A stretch of DNA of 64,000 bases from an uncultured Hymenobacter sp. (GTDB taxonomy: Bacteria; Bacteroidota; Bacteroidia; Cytophagales; Hymenobacteraceae), in assembly GCA_913776615.1 (NCBI GenBank), contig CAJYPK010000046.1, forward strand, positions 62,001-126,000, read 5' to 3'. Under the pieces are notes generated by a model. It was not told the DNA's origin. It saw only the letters and a list, made by a program, of their open reading frames with translations, and ran no database searches. A program made the position numbers and the translations under genes. Positions within the stretch are counted from its first letter, which is position 1. The number at the start of each line of letters is the position of its first letter. Shown piece after piece: positions 34,430 to 43,728 of this stretch.

Positions 34430-35273
34430 TGGGTATGGAGGGGGCGGGCTGGTCGGCCAGGGTTGCGGCCAGCAGGTAGGCAATGAACGCTTCGTCGTGG
34501 TTGGCTACGCCCAGGCGGTTGTTGGTCATGTGCAGCAGGCTGGCAACTACTTCGTTGTAATTATTTGGGGATAATTTCAGCCGGGCGAGTTGCGTGGCCA
34601 GCTGCTCGCTGGCCCGGGCGTAGGCCCCCAGCCAGCCGGCCGGGGGCCGGGGCTGCCCGAGCAGCGCCCGCAAGGCCGGCCGCTGCTGCTGGTACTGCGC
34701 GGCAAACAGCCCCAGCCACTCGGTCGGCCTAGCTGCCGCAGGCTCGCCGGCCGGGGCGCGGGGCAGCCAGTCGGCCACAAACTGCCGCAGGCCAGCCGCA
34801 GCTTCCTCGGCCGGCCAGCAGGCTTGCGCAAAGGGCGCGTGCAAGCGCAGGGCTGCCGCGAGGCGGGTGCTGGCCGCCGGGGTGCCCGCCTGGGTGCGCA
34901 GCCAGCGCAGCACCGCTACCGATGACGCCTCGAAAAATGCCTCGGCCAGCGGCAGTCCCCGCGGCCCGCCGTAGCGGGCAGTTTCGGGCGCGTAGGGAAT
35001 CAGCTGCAACTGCCCCGCGCCCCCTCTCCCCCGCCCAAAAGCCGCAAACCGCCGCGCCACTAGCCGCTCCAGCCGGGCACGGTCGGCCGCCGAAGCTGCT
35101 CGCAGCCGCAGGCGCACGTGCGGCCCGCCCTCGGCGTAGCGGATAAAGAAAAACTGCCGCACCCAGCCCCGCCGCTGGCCGTACTGCACCAGCGGGGCCA
35201 CGCAGCGGTGCAGCAATTCATCGAGCGGGCCATCCCAGAAAAGGTGGGCCGAAAGCCAGGGGTCGTCGGGCAT
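34419..35273 (-). CDS. Thiopeptide-type bacteriocin biosynthesis protein (LanB elimination domain, SpaB_C)
   Basis: A 284-residue protein matching the C-terminal elimination domain of class I dehydratases as a separate chain: DDPWLSAHLFWDGPLDELL at the start, then the family block FFFIRYAEGGPHVRLRLR, and SLLHMTNNRLGV near the end. It removes glutamate from glutamylated Ser/Thr to leave dehydroamino acids. The partner glutamylation domain is the large LanB gene upstream. ATG 35273 is used; a TTG 27 bases earlier lies in a hairpin. Split LanB proteins are normal in pinensin and thiopeptide clusters. The 3' end overlaps lanC. Confidence 0.9.
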   Translation of the reverse strand: MPDDPWLSAHLFWDGPLDELLHRCVAPLVQYGQRRGWVRQFFFIRYAEGGPHVRLRLRAASAADRARLERLVARRFAAFGRGRGGAGQLQLIPYAPETARYGGPRGLPLAEAFFEASSVAVLRWLRTQAGTPAASTRLAAALRLHAPFAQACWPAEEAAAGLRQFVADWLPRAPAGEPAAARPTEWLGLFAAQYQQQRPALRALLGQPRPPAGWLGAYARASEQLATQLARLKLSPNNYNEVVASLLHMTNNRLGVANHDEAFIAYLLAATLADQPAPSIPNAC

Positions 35274-35280
35274 AGCAACT

Positions 35281-35302
35281 AAAAAAGGCTTGCTTAGCAA
35301 GC
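35281..35302 (-). terminator. Terminator-like hairpin directly before the elimination-domain gene
   Basis: Read on the minus strand: GCTTGC-TAA-GCAAGC then C and six T. The T-run ends only 7 bases before the ATG at 35273. It would lower or attenuate transcription into the elimination and LanC genes. The rest of the 201-base gap (35303-35474) shows no convincing gene. Confidence 0.6.
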
Positions 35303-35474
35303 ATCATGCAGTTATCAAACTTCGCGCGCAAGCTGTTTGAGCGCAGCGGAATAGCTACCTAAAAACGGTCCCTAGCCTATCCTGCCAGGCTTGCCGGGTC
35401 GTCCTTACCGCTCGCTTCACGCAGGCCATTCAACTCAGCGGGGGGCTTGCTTAAAATTTCCGGCACGCACTTGG

Positions 35475-38097
35475 TCAAGCTGGCAGGTCACCCCATTCGA
35501 GCAGGGTTTCGCGCACGTGGAGCTGGCCGCTCTGCCGGAGCTGGGCGGGGCTGGGATACATTTCTTCGAGGCGCAGGGGCAGGTTTTTGCGCAGTTGCTT
35601 TTCGAAGAGGCGCACCAGCAGCGGGCTGCCAAAATGCAGATACTGGGGCTTGTAGTCGTCGGTGCCGCCAGCGGGGGCGCCGGGGGCGGGCTGCGCGGCG
35701 AAGAACACGTCGTCGGGTAAGTCGAGCTGCTGCTGCCAGTCGAGCAGGCGTACCAGGTACGGGCCATCGGGCTCGGCGGCGCGGCGCTGGGGCAGGGCGG
35801 CGGCGGCCACGTACCAGCGGCGGCGGCGCAGCACCAGCCCCGCCCCCAGCTGCACGCGGGGGTAGCGAAACACGCCGGGCAGCGGCTCGGTCTGGGCCGG
35901 GAAGCGGCGGCGGCAATCGGCCCCCACGGCGGCCAGCAGCGGGGCCAGCGTGGGGGCAGGTGGCCCAAAGCGCAGCAAAAACTGATACAGCTCGGCGCGG
36001 GTGTCCTGGGCCTGCAAGTCCACGTCGCAGGGTAGCACCGGCTGCCCGCTGGGCGCGTGCCACAGGCCCGGGCAGCCGGTGCCGGGGGCCAGGCGCACTT
36101 CCAGGTCGGCCAGGGCCAGCGGGGCCGCGCCAGGCGGCGGCGGGCTGCCGGCCAGGCCCAGGGCGTGGGGCAGCAGGGGCGGGTGTAGGTTGGCGTTGGA
36201 ATACGTCGCGTCGTGCAGGGCGGTAGCCAGGCCCCGGCCGGCCAGCAGGCGCTGGTTCCAGGCTTGCTGGGCCCGGGTCAACGCCTCGTCGAAGAGGTAC
36301 AAAAAGCGCCCGCTGCCCTTGCCCAGTCCCGGCAGCAGGTTATTGACGACCCCGCGCAGCTGCGGCGCCGCCGGGCTGGCAAACAGCTGCACCAGGGCCG
36401 CCCCCGCCCAGGGGGGCGCCGCACCCTGGGCCGGCGGGGGCAGCCGCGCGGGGTCGAGGGTGAGCACGGCGGCGTAGGCGGGCAGGGCGGCCGCCAGTGC
36501 GGGTTGCAGCCCTGGCCAGGGCTCGGCGGCGGCGGGCGGTGGGGCGGGTTGAGCGGCGGCGAGCTGGTAAAATTCGAGCAGCGGCACGGCGGCTCGCCCG
36601 GCAAACTGCTGCCGGTAGAGCTGGGCCAGCGGGGCTAGCGCGTCGGGGCCGGGGGGCTGGCTGGCGAATAGCTGGTGCAGGTCGCGCAGCAGGGCCAAGG
36701 TGCCGTCCGCATCCAGTACCCCACCCGCGTCCTGGGCGGCATCCTCGTAGAGTACTTTCACCTCGGCGGGGAGGAAGGGGCCGACGCGCAGGGCCGGCCG
36801 GGCAGCGGGGCTGGGAGGCGTGGGCACACCGGAGTCCGCCGGCGCGGGCCGGGCAGCGGCCCGCCCGGCCCGCGCCGGCAGCCGGGTCAGCCCGGGCAAG
36901 CAACTGGGCTTCAAGGTGGCGAAACTGGTCGTGCAGCTGCTGGTACAGGGCAGTGCGAACCTCAGCCGTGGCCCCAGGGTACTGGGCGAGCCAGGGGCCG
37001 GTAGCGGCCAGGAAAGCCTGCACCTCCCGCACGGCGGCAAACTCTTCAGCCAGCGGGGATAGCTGCTGCGCCAGGGCAGCGGGCCAGCCGGGGTCGGCCG
37101 GCGAAATAGTACCCTCGACCAGCAAAAAGCCGCAGGCCACCAGCTCGCCCAGCCAGGCGGCGAGGGTCGCCGGAGGAGCCTCCACGTAGTCGGCGGCCAG
37201 GGTAGCGGCCAGCTGCCGCAGCGATGCGCGCCCGGGGCCGGCCAGCTCGGCCACCACGGCCAGCAGCGGCTGGGCCGGCAGCCGCTGAAAGGCCTCCAAG
37301 TTGCGCTGGTTCACTAAAAAATGGTAGGCATCGGCATGTGCCCAGCTGGTGGGGTTGAGGCGGGCGGGCAGGGCGTCGGCCACGCCCGGCACCAGTAGCA
37401 GCAGGGCTTGCAGGTGGGCCAGCAGGTAGCTACCCAGGCGCACGGCGCTGCGCGGCACTTCGGGGGCGGGCCAGGCAGCTCCCGCCGGCACGTCGGCCAG
37501 GGCACTCACGCTCAGGGCAGTGAAGGTGGCGAAAGGTGAGGTCTTGAAGTGCAGCCGCGTGAGGTAGCGCAGCAGCCCCAGCTCCGTTTGCTGCATGCGC
37601 TTGTCGGGGGCGGCGGGGTCGGCGTGCTGGTAGCGGGGCAGCTGGGCCAGCAGCGTGGGGCTGGCCAGCGGCAGGCCGCGCCGCAGGGTGGGCTGCTGGC
37701 TCAGGGCTTGCAGGTGGCGGCGGCCGTGGGCGAGCTGCCGGGCGTAGTCGGCCGCCAGCTCGCGCTCCCAGGCGGCCAGCTGGGCGTGGAGGTCGGCGTA
37801 GGCGGCTAGCTGCGCCGCTAGGCCATCCGGCAGGTCGGCGGGCAGGGCCGGCAGCGCCCGGCCGTTGAACACGGCGCGCTTGAGGGCGAGCAGCGGCGCG
37901 GTGGGTGCGGCGGCGGCGAGCCCGGCAATGTGCCGGTACAGCGCCGCGTCGAGCGTAGCCTGCCCTTGCTGCTGCCGGGCCAGCAGCGCCCGCCGCACCG
38001 CCAGCCGGGCAGGCAGCCCGGCCCAGCGCAGGGTGTCAAAATCTTCCCAGCGGCCGCTGGCCGTGCGCGTGAGGGGGTGTGGAAAAAGGTGCAGCAT
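35475..38097 (-). pseudogene. lanB: Lantibiotic dehydratase LanB, glutamylation domain, with an apparent frameshift
   Basis: The protein should be about 870 residues and transfer glutamate from tRNA to Ser/Thr of the precursor. The 5' part runs from ATG 38097 (MLHLFPHPLTRTASGRWEDF; RMQQTELGLLRYLTRLHFKTSPFATFTALSV, cut here as two class I LanB blocks) to about 36890 (LHDQFRHLEAQLLAR). The family sequence then continues one frame over (LRVGPFLPAEVKVLYEDAA; GKGSGRFLYLFDEAL; HDATYSNANLHPPLLP; VDLQAQDTRAELYQFLLRFG) to the stop at 35475. The change lies in a very GC-rich stretch at about 36830-36900 and equals one extra base. A sequencing error, a real mutation and recoding are all possible. Confidence 0.75.
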
Positions 38098-38114
38098 AGC
38101 GTGCGGATGCTGGC

Positions 38115-40382
38115 CTAGGCGGCCAGGGCTAATTGGTTGCGAACCAAGTTGAAATAAGCGCCGCGCTGGGCCAGCAGCGCGGCGTGGGTGCCGCACTCGC
38201 GCACGCGGCCCTGCTCCAGCACCACTATCTGGTCGGCGTGCTGCACGGTGCTGAGGCGGTGGGCCACCACCACCACGGTGCGGCCGGCAAAAAAGGCTTG
38301 CAGGTTGTCGAGAATGGCGCGCTCGTTGGTGGCGTCGAGGGCGTTGGTGGCCTCGTCGAAGAGCAGCAGCTCGGGCTGGCGGTAGGCGGCGCGGGCGATG
38401 AGCAGGCGCTGCTTCTGGCCCTGGCTGAGGCCCGCCCCGGTGCCCCCCAGCGGCGTGTCGAACCCCAGCGGCAGCTCGTTGACAAACTCGGTAAGGTTGG
38501 CCACGTAGCAAGCCTGGCGCAGGCGGGCCGCTTCGGGCGGGCCCTGCCCCACGGCGATGTTGCCCCCCAGGGTGTCGGCAAACACGTGGCCTTCCTGCAT
38601 CACCACCCCGCAGCGCCGCCGCCAGGCCCGCGCCCCCAGCTGCCCCAGCGGCGTGCCCCCCACCGCGATGGTACCCGCCGTGGGCGCGTAAAACTTGAGT
38701 AGCAGCTTGAGCAAAGTGGTTTTGCCGCTGCCGCTCAGCCCCACGATGGCCGTCACCTTGCCGGCCGGAATGCGCAAACTCAGGCCGCGCAGCACCGGCG
38801 GGGCAGCCGGCCCGCCGTAGTGAAAGTGCACGTCGCGCAGCTCAATGTCGAGGGCCGGTGATGAGGCGGGGGAAAGTAAAGTCGGCGGCGCGGCGGCCGA
38901 GTCAGCGGCCGCCTCAGGGTCGTCGGCCGGGTCGGGAGTAGCGTCTTCGGGCGGCTTCTGGTACACCTCGTCGAAGCGGGCCAAACTCAGGCGGGCATCC
39001 TGCCAGGCTTTGCCAAATTGCAGCAGCTGCACTACCGGGTTATTGAGCTGCCCGGCCAGGTAGGTCACCGACAGCATCATGCCCAGCGTGAGTTGGCCCT
39101 CCAGCACCTGGTAGCCGGCCAGTAGGGTTATCAGAATGTTCTTCAACTCGTTGAAAAACAACAAGCCGCTCTGGATGGTCTGGTCGAGCCGCAGGCTCCG
39201 CAAGCTCAGGGCGTAGGTCTGGGTTTGCAGGCTTTCCCAGTGCTGGCGCTTGGCGTGCTCGCTGCCGGTGAGCTTGATTTCGGGCATGCTACCGATGAGC
39301 TCCAGCAGCACGTTTTGGTTGGCGGCCTGCTGCTGAAAGCGCTGGTGGTCGAGGCGCTGGCGCCGCCCCAGCCACAGCGCGGCCCAGCCCGCCCCCAGGG
39401 CCGTGCACAAGGCAAACACCCCGAACACCGACCAGCTGTAAACCAGCAGCGCCCCCCCAAACACCAGCAAATTGAGTACCGCCAGCCCGGCATCGACGAG
39501 CGCCGTGGTCAAAAACAGCTCGATGCGGTGATGGTCCACGATGCGCTGCACGTTGTCGCCCACGTTCTTGGCCTCGAAGAAGGGCATGGGCAGGCGCATG
39601 AGGCGGGCCAGGTAGCTGCCCAGCAGCCCCAGGCTCACACGGCTACCCAGCAGCAGCAGCGCCCGCGCCCGCAGCAGCTCCAGCACCGTGCGCCCCGCAA
39701 ACAGCATGAGCTGCGCCCCGCCCACCGCCACCAAAAACCGCAGGCTGCGCGTACGAATCCCGACGTCGATAATCGACTGGGTCAGAAACGGCAGCGCCAG
39801 CCCCAGCGCACTGCTCAGCACCATGCCCAGCAGCACCAGGGCCAGCTGCCGGCGGTAGGGCCGCACGTAGCCCAGCAGGTAGCGCAAGTTGACGGTGGCC
39901 GGAATCTCGGCCCCCGGCAGCGCCGCTCCCGCTGGCGGGGCCGCCGTGAGTTGGGGTGTGGGCTCCAGTAGCAATACCACGCCCTGCCCGGCCAGCCCAC
40001 CCGGCGGCAGCCAGCGGGCGGCAAACTCGGCGGCCGGGTAGCGCACCCGGCCCTGGTGGGGGTCGGCTACCAGCAGGTGCCCGCGCCGGGCCCCGTACAC
40101 CACCACGAAGTGCTCCTGGTCGAGAAAGGCGATGCAGGGTAGCGGCACCTGCCGCTGCAAGGTTTCCAGCGACACCTCGGCCGGCAGCGTGTCGAAGCCC
40201 AGCTGCCCGGCCACTTCGCCCAGCGCGTGCAGCGTCACGCCCTGGCGGGCCAGGCCCAGCTGCTCGCGCAGGTACTCCAGCGCCACGGGCCGGCCGTAGT
40301 GGGCCGCCACCATGCGCAGGCAGGCCGGGCCGCAGTCGCGCGAGTCGAGCTGGTGGTAAACGGGAAAGCGCGGTCCGAACAT
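38115..40382 (-). CDS. lanT: Peptidase-containing ABC exporter for the lanthipeptide (C39 type, LanT)
   Basis: A 755-residue inner-membrane protein that cuts the leader after Gly-Gly and exports the peptide. An N-terminal C39 peptidase (about 1-140) has its nucleophile in DSRDCGPACLRMVAAHYG, His in DQEHFVVVYG and Asp in LLVADPHQG. Six transmembrane helices occupy about 170-440. The ATPase domain has Walker A IVGLSGSGKTTLLKLL, signature GAGLSQGQKQRLLIARA and Walker B LLLFDEATNALDA. ATG 40382 starts the peptidase; a longer TTG start lies in the operator. It is first in the leftward operon, 17 bases before lanB. The match of a C39 exporter to a GG leader supports the pathway. Confidence 0.93.
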   Translation of the reverse strand: MFGPRFPVYHQLDSRDCGPACLRMVAAHYGRPVALEYLREQLGLARQGVTLHALGEVAGQLGFDTLPAEVSLETLQRQVPLPCIAFLDQEHFVVVYGARRGHLLVADPHQGRVRYPAAEFAARWLPPGGLAGQGVVLLLEPTPQLTAAPPAGAALPGAEIPATVNLRYLLGYVRPYRRQLALVLLGMVLSSALGLALPFLTQSIIDVGIRTRSLRFLVAVGGAQLMLFAGRTVLELLRARALLLLGSRVSLGLLGSYLARLMRLPMPFFEAKNVGDNVQRIVDHHRIELFLTTALVDAGLAVLNLLVFGGALLVYSWSVFGVFALCTALGAGWAALWLGRRQRLDHQRFQQQAANQNVLLELIGSMPEIKLTGSEHAKRQHWESLQTQTYALSLRSLRLDQTIQSGLLFFNELKNILITLLAGYQVLEGQLTLGMMLSVTYLAGQLNNPVVQLLQFGKAWQDARLSLARFDEVYQKPPEDATPDPADDPEAAADSAAAPPTLLSPASSPALDIELRDVHFHYGGPAAPPVLRGLSLRIPAGKVTAIVGLSGSGKTTLLKLLLKFYAPTAGTIAVGGTPLGQLGARAWRRRCGVVMQEGHVFADTLGGNIAVGQGPPEAARLRQACYVANLTEFVNELPLGFDTPLGGTGAGLSQGQKQRLLIARAAYRQPELLLFDEATNALDATNERAILDNLQAFFAGRTVVVVAHRLSTVQHADQIVVLEQGRVRECGTHAALLAQRGAYFNLVRNQLALAA

Positions 40383-40406
40383 AGGGTGGAAAAGGAAGGA
40401 GAATAT

Positions 40407-40423
40407 GTGCAACAAAAATGCAT
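40407..40423. promoter_or_regulatory. Weaker Zur-like operator before the exporter-lanB-lanC operon
   Basis: GTGCAAC-AAA-AATGCAT keeps the left half and spacing of the repeated operator, with two mismatches on the right. It overlaps CATTTTTG on the minus strand (40415-40422), a near -7 match ahead of the exporter start codon. Confidence 0.5.
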
Positions 40424-40517
40424 TTGCGCAACGGCCGCTTGCCAGCGCAAAAGAGGGTTATCTGGACAATAAATGACAGTATACCCTACCAAGCTACGCT
40501 AGTGTGTTTTCTTAATT

Positions 40518-40560
40518 TTGCATCAAAGTTGCAAATAAGTTTTTGTTACGAATACATTTG
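40518..40560 (+). promoter_or_regulatory. Zur-like operator and promoter of the ABC/TonB operon
   Basis: The operator TTGCATC-AAA-GTTGCAA covers 40518-40534. Its right half holds a -33-like TTG (40529-40531), and TACATTTG (40553-40560) is a full -7 match after 21 bases. The layout copies that of the precursor promoter at 32074-32114. The first gene starts at 40591. Confidence 0.85.
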
Positions 40561-40590
40561 CACCCGGTCGTTTTCATTTTTTCTTCAGCT

Positions 40591-41292
40591 ATGGTGCGTT
40601 TGCAGACCTTCGACCTGCGCAAGGAGTACCCCGGCCAGGTGGCGCTGCGCGGCCTCAACCTAAGTTTGAGCGAGGGCGAGGTGTTCTGCCTGCTGGGTCA
40701 GAACGGCGCGGGCAAAACCACCACCCTGAACCTGCTGCTGGGCTTCGTGGCTCCCACCGCCGGCCGGGCCGAAATCAACGGCGTGCCCGTGCGCCTGCAC
40801 GCCCCCTCCACCCACCGCTTCGTGGCCTACATCCCGGAGGTGGTGCTGCTCTACGGCGAGCTCACGGGCCTCGAAAACCTGCGCTACTTCAGCCGCCTGG
40901 CCGGGGGGCGCCACCACCCCGCCGAGCTGGCCGCCCTGCTGCTGGCGGCCGGGCTGCCCGAGGCCGCCCACGCCCGCCCGGTGGCCGGCTACAGCAAGGG
41001 CATGCGCCAGAAAGTGGGCATTGCCATCGCCCTGGCCAAGCGCGCCGACGTGCTGCTGATGGACGAGCCCACCAGCGGCCTCGACCCCAGGGCCACCCAG
41101 GAGTTTACGGCCCTGGTGCAAGACCTGGGCGGGCAGGGCAAGACTGTGCTCATGGCCACCCACGACCTGTTCAACGCCGTGCAGGTGGGCACCCAGGTGG
41201 GCATTATGCGGGCCGGCGAGCTGGTGGCCGTGCGCGACACGGCCCGCATCAGCGCCCCCGAACTACAGGAATTGTATTTGCAAACCATTTGA
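40591..41292 (+). CDS. ABC transporter ATP-binding protein (ABC-2 type, CcmA-like)
   Basis: A 233-residue cytoplasmic ATPase. Walker A is LLGQNGAGKTTTLNLLLG, the signature is VAGYSKGMRQKVGIAIALAK, and Walker B is VLLMDEPTSGLDP, with the switch His in LMATHDL. ATG 40591 gives the normal N-terminus; the longer frame covers the promoter. It is first in an operon with a TonB receptor and two DUF3526-type permeases and closely resembles the ATPase at 55516. The direction of transport is not decided by sequence; ABC-2 systems are usually exporters. Confidence 0.9.
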   Translation: MVRLQTFDLRKEYPGQVALRGLNLSLSEGEVFCLLGQNGAGKTTTLNLLLGFVAPTAGRAEINGVPVRLHAPSTHRFVAYIPEVVLLYGELTGLENLRYFSRLAGGRHHPAELAALLLAAGLPEAAHARPVAGYSKGMRQKVGIAIALAKRADVLLMDEPTSGLDPRATQEFTALVQDLGGQGKTVLMATHDLFNAVQVGTQVGIMRAGELVAVRDTARISAPELQELYLQTI

Positions 41293-41303
41293 TAGTGAAG
41301 CAT

Positions 41304-43667
41304 ATGAAAACAATCCTGACGCCCCTGGCGTGGGTGGCCTGCTCGGCCGCCTGGGCCCAGAGCGCCGCCCCCGGCGCCGTGCGCGGCCGCATCACCGACA
41401 GCCGCCAGGAGCCGCAGGTGGGCCTAGTAGTGCGCCTCGAAAACACCGGCTACGGCACTACCACCGACGCCGACGGCACGTTCTTCCTCGAAAAAATTCC
41501 GGCCGGGCAATACACCCTCGTGGCCTCGGGCCTCGGCTACTCGGCCCAGAAGCAGGCCCTGGCCGTGCAGCCCGGCCAAACCACCCGCCTGAGCCTGGCC
41601 CTCGACCCCCAGCGCCAGGCCCTGGAGGAAGTGGTGGTGCGCGACAGCCGCCCCTTCGAGGCCGACGCAGCCGGGGCCACCCGCACCCGCACGCCCCTCA
41701 AGGATTTGCCGCAGTCGGTGCAGGTAATTAACCAGGCCACCCTGCGCCAGCAGCAGGTGTACCGCGTGGACGAGGCCCTCAAAAACGCGGCCGGCGTCAC
41801 GGAGTCGTCGGCCTGGGGCAGCTACAACTTTCGGGGTTTCGAGACCAATTCGCAGAGCTTTCTCACCAACGGCCTAAAGGGCACCGGCAACCCCGAGGGC
41901 GTGATGCCCTTTCTGGCCAACGTGGAGCGGGTGGAGGTGCTGCGCGGGGCCACGGCCCTGCTCTACGGCGAGGGCTCGGTGGGCGGCACCCTCAACCTCA
42001 TCACTAAGCAGCCCAAAAAGGCCACCGCCGTGAATGCCCGGGTGGGCCTGGGCAGCTTCAACCTCGTGCGGGCGCAGGCCGACGTGGCGGGCAGCCTCAC
42101 GGCCGATAAGCGCCTCTACGGCATTGCGGGCGTGGGTTTTGAGAACGGCGGCACGTTTGTGAATGACAACCGGCACCGCACCACCCAGTACTTTGGCAGC
42201 CTGCGCTGGGAGCCGGGCGTGAACACGAGCTGGCAGCTTAACGCCACTTATAACCGCGACCGCTCGACCCGCTCGCTAACCCAGGAGCTGCCGCAGTACG
42301 CCGACCGGCTGTTTGCGGTACCTGATAATTTCAACATCTCGGGGGCCGATGCCACCTACCGCGGCGACTCGTACCAGCTGCAATCGCAGTTTCAGCAGCG
42401 CTTCTCATCCGACTGGGCCGTGAACCTGTGGCTGGGCTACGCCGAGGGCCGTACTGAGGAATTTCGGTACGCCACCCGGGGCTTCATCACCAACGGTGCC
42501 ATTGCCCGGCGGGCCACGCAGCAGCGCGTGCACTCGCCCACCAGCACGGCCAACTTGTTCGTGACCGGCCGCCTGGGCCTGGGGCCGACCCAGCACCAAC
42601 TGGTGGCGGGCCTCGACCTGACCTATCAGCGCAACAACTATCCGAGCGGCATCCAAATTCGGGTGGCGCCCAGCCTGAACGTGCTGACACCCGACTACGC
42701 CAGCCTGAACCTGGCCACGGCTCGCTCGACCTACAACTCGGACAACGAGCAGTTTAAAACCAATACCTCGGGCGTGTACGTGCAGGACCAGGTAGCGCTG
42801 GGCCAAAAGCTGAAGGCTCTGGTGGGCGTGCGCTTCAACCACTACCACAACGCGTACACGGTCGGGAGCGTGTCGTATAGCGGGGGACCCGCCGCGCCCT
42901 ACGAGGAGCGGCCCGACAACACCACGGCCGTGCTGCCGCGGGCGGGCCTGGTGTACCAGCCCTCGGTCAGCCACTCGTTCTATGCCGATTATAACACGGG
43001 CTTCGTGCCGCAGTACAGCAACTCGCCGGTCTACGGCGGGCCCTTCGACCCCGAGCGTACCCACCAGGTGGAGGTGGGCTGGAAGGGCGACCTGCTCGCC
43101 CACCGGCTGGTGCCCACCCTGGCCGTGTACCAGATTCAGAAAGCCAACGTGCTCAACCTGGACCCCGACCAGCTGGCGCAGGGCAACTATATCTACCGCA
43201 CCATTGGCGGCGTGCGCAGCCGCGGCGCCGAGGCCACCCTCACGGGCACGGTGGTGCCGGGCTGGCAGGTGATTCTCAACTACAGCCTCAACCGCACTAT
43301 CGTGAGCGAGAGCAACGTGCCTGCGGAAATCAACCAGGATTTCCCCAACTCGCCCCGCTACCTGGCTAGCTCCTGGACTACCTACGAGTTTCAGCAGGGG
43401 CCGCTGAAGGGCTTGCAACTAGGGGGCGGCTACCGCTACACCGGGGCCCGCTACAGCGCCCCGCGCAACCAAGACGACGACTCGGTGCTACGGTACCCGG
43501 GCTACGGGGTGCTCGATGCGGTGCTGGCTTACCGCACCCACGGGTTCACGCTGCAAGCCAACGGCAACAACCTGCTGGGCAAGCAGTACGTGCGCAGCGG
43601 CCTGGTGGGCAGCTACTTCCCCGGCACCCCGCGCAATTTCTTCTTTTCGCTGGGGTATTCGCTGTAG
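41304..43667 (+). CDS. TonB-dependent siderophore-type receptor
   Basis: A 787-residue outer-membrane receptor with a signal peptide (AWVACSAAWAQ), a carboxypeptidase-regulatory-like domain (about 25-105) and a plug of the FhuE/FpvA siderophore-receptor class (TPLKDLPQSVQVINQATLRQ; GFETNSQSFLTNGLKG; VEVLRGATALLYGEGSVGG). The barrel ends TPRNFFFSLGYSL. It lies 11 bases after the ABC ATPase and under the same operator, so it may import a metal chelate during zinc starvation. The modified lanthipeptide is one candidate cargo; this is inference from position only. ATG 41304 is used rather than a TTG 15 bases earlier. Confidence 0.88.
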   Translation: MKTILTPLAWVACSAAWAQSAAPGAVRGRITDSRQEPQVGLVVRLENTGYGTTTDADGTFFLEKIPAGQYTLVASGLGYSAQKQALAVQPGQTTRLSLALDPQRQALEEVVVRDSRPFEADAAGATRTRTPLKDLPQSVQVINQATLRQQQVYRVDEALKNAAGVTESSAWGSYNFRGFETNSQSFLTNGLKGTGNPEGVMPFLANVERVEVLRGATALLYGEGSVGGTLNLITKQPKKATAVNARVGLGSFNLVRAQADVAGSLTADKRLYGIAGVGFENGGTFVNDNRHRTTQYFGSLRWEPGVNTSWQLNATYNRDRSTRSLTQELPQYADRLFAVPDNFNISGADATYRGDSYQLQSQFQQRFSSDWAVNLWLGYAEGRTEEFRYATRGFITNGAIARRATQQRVHSPTSTANLFVTGRLGLGPTQHQLVAGLDLTYQRNNYPSGIQIRVAPSLNVLTPDYASLNLATARSTYNSDNEQFKTNTSGVYVQDQVALGQKLKALVGVRFNHYHNAYTVGSVSYSGGPAAPYEERPDNTTAVLPRAGLVYQPSVSHSFYADYNTGFVPQYSNSPVYGGPFDPERTHQVEVGWKGDLLAHRLVPTLAVYQIQKANVLNLDPDQLAQGNYIYRTIGGVRSRGAEATLTGTVVPGWQVILNYSLNRTIVSESNVPAEINQDFPNSPRYLASSWTTYEFQQGPLKGLQLGGGYRYTGARYSAPRNQDDDSVLRYPGYGVLDAVLAYRTHGFTLQANGNNLLGKQYVRSGLVGSYFPGTPRNFFFSLGYSL

Positions 43668-43728
43668 GTGGCCCTAGCCGGGGGGGAGGCGCGCCGCCCG
43701 CCTGGCTATCCCATCAACCATTTTCCGT

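Noticed and set aside
36340..36900. Minus-strand frame continuing the LanB 5' part to a stop at 36340
   Set aside because: Past about 36890 its translation is Arg/Ala/Pro-rich noise, while the neighbouring frame carries conserved LanB blocks. The real protein changes frame.
40383..40415. Longer exporter start at a TTG inside the operator
   Set aside because: It would place coding sequence in the promoter; ATG 40382 begins exactly at the C39 peptidase domain.
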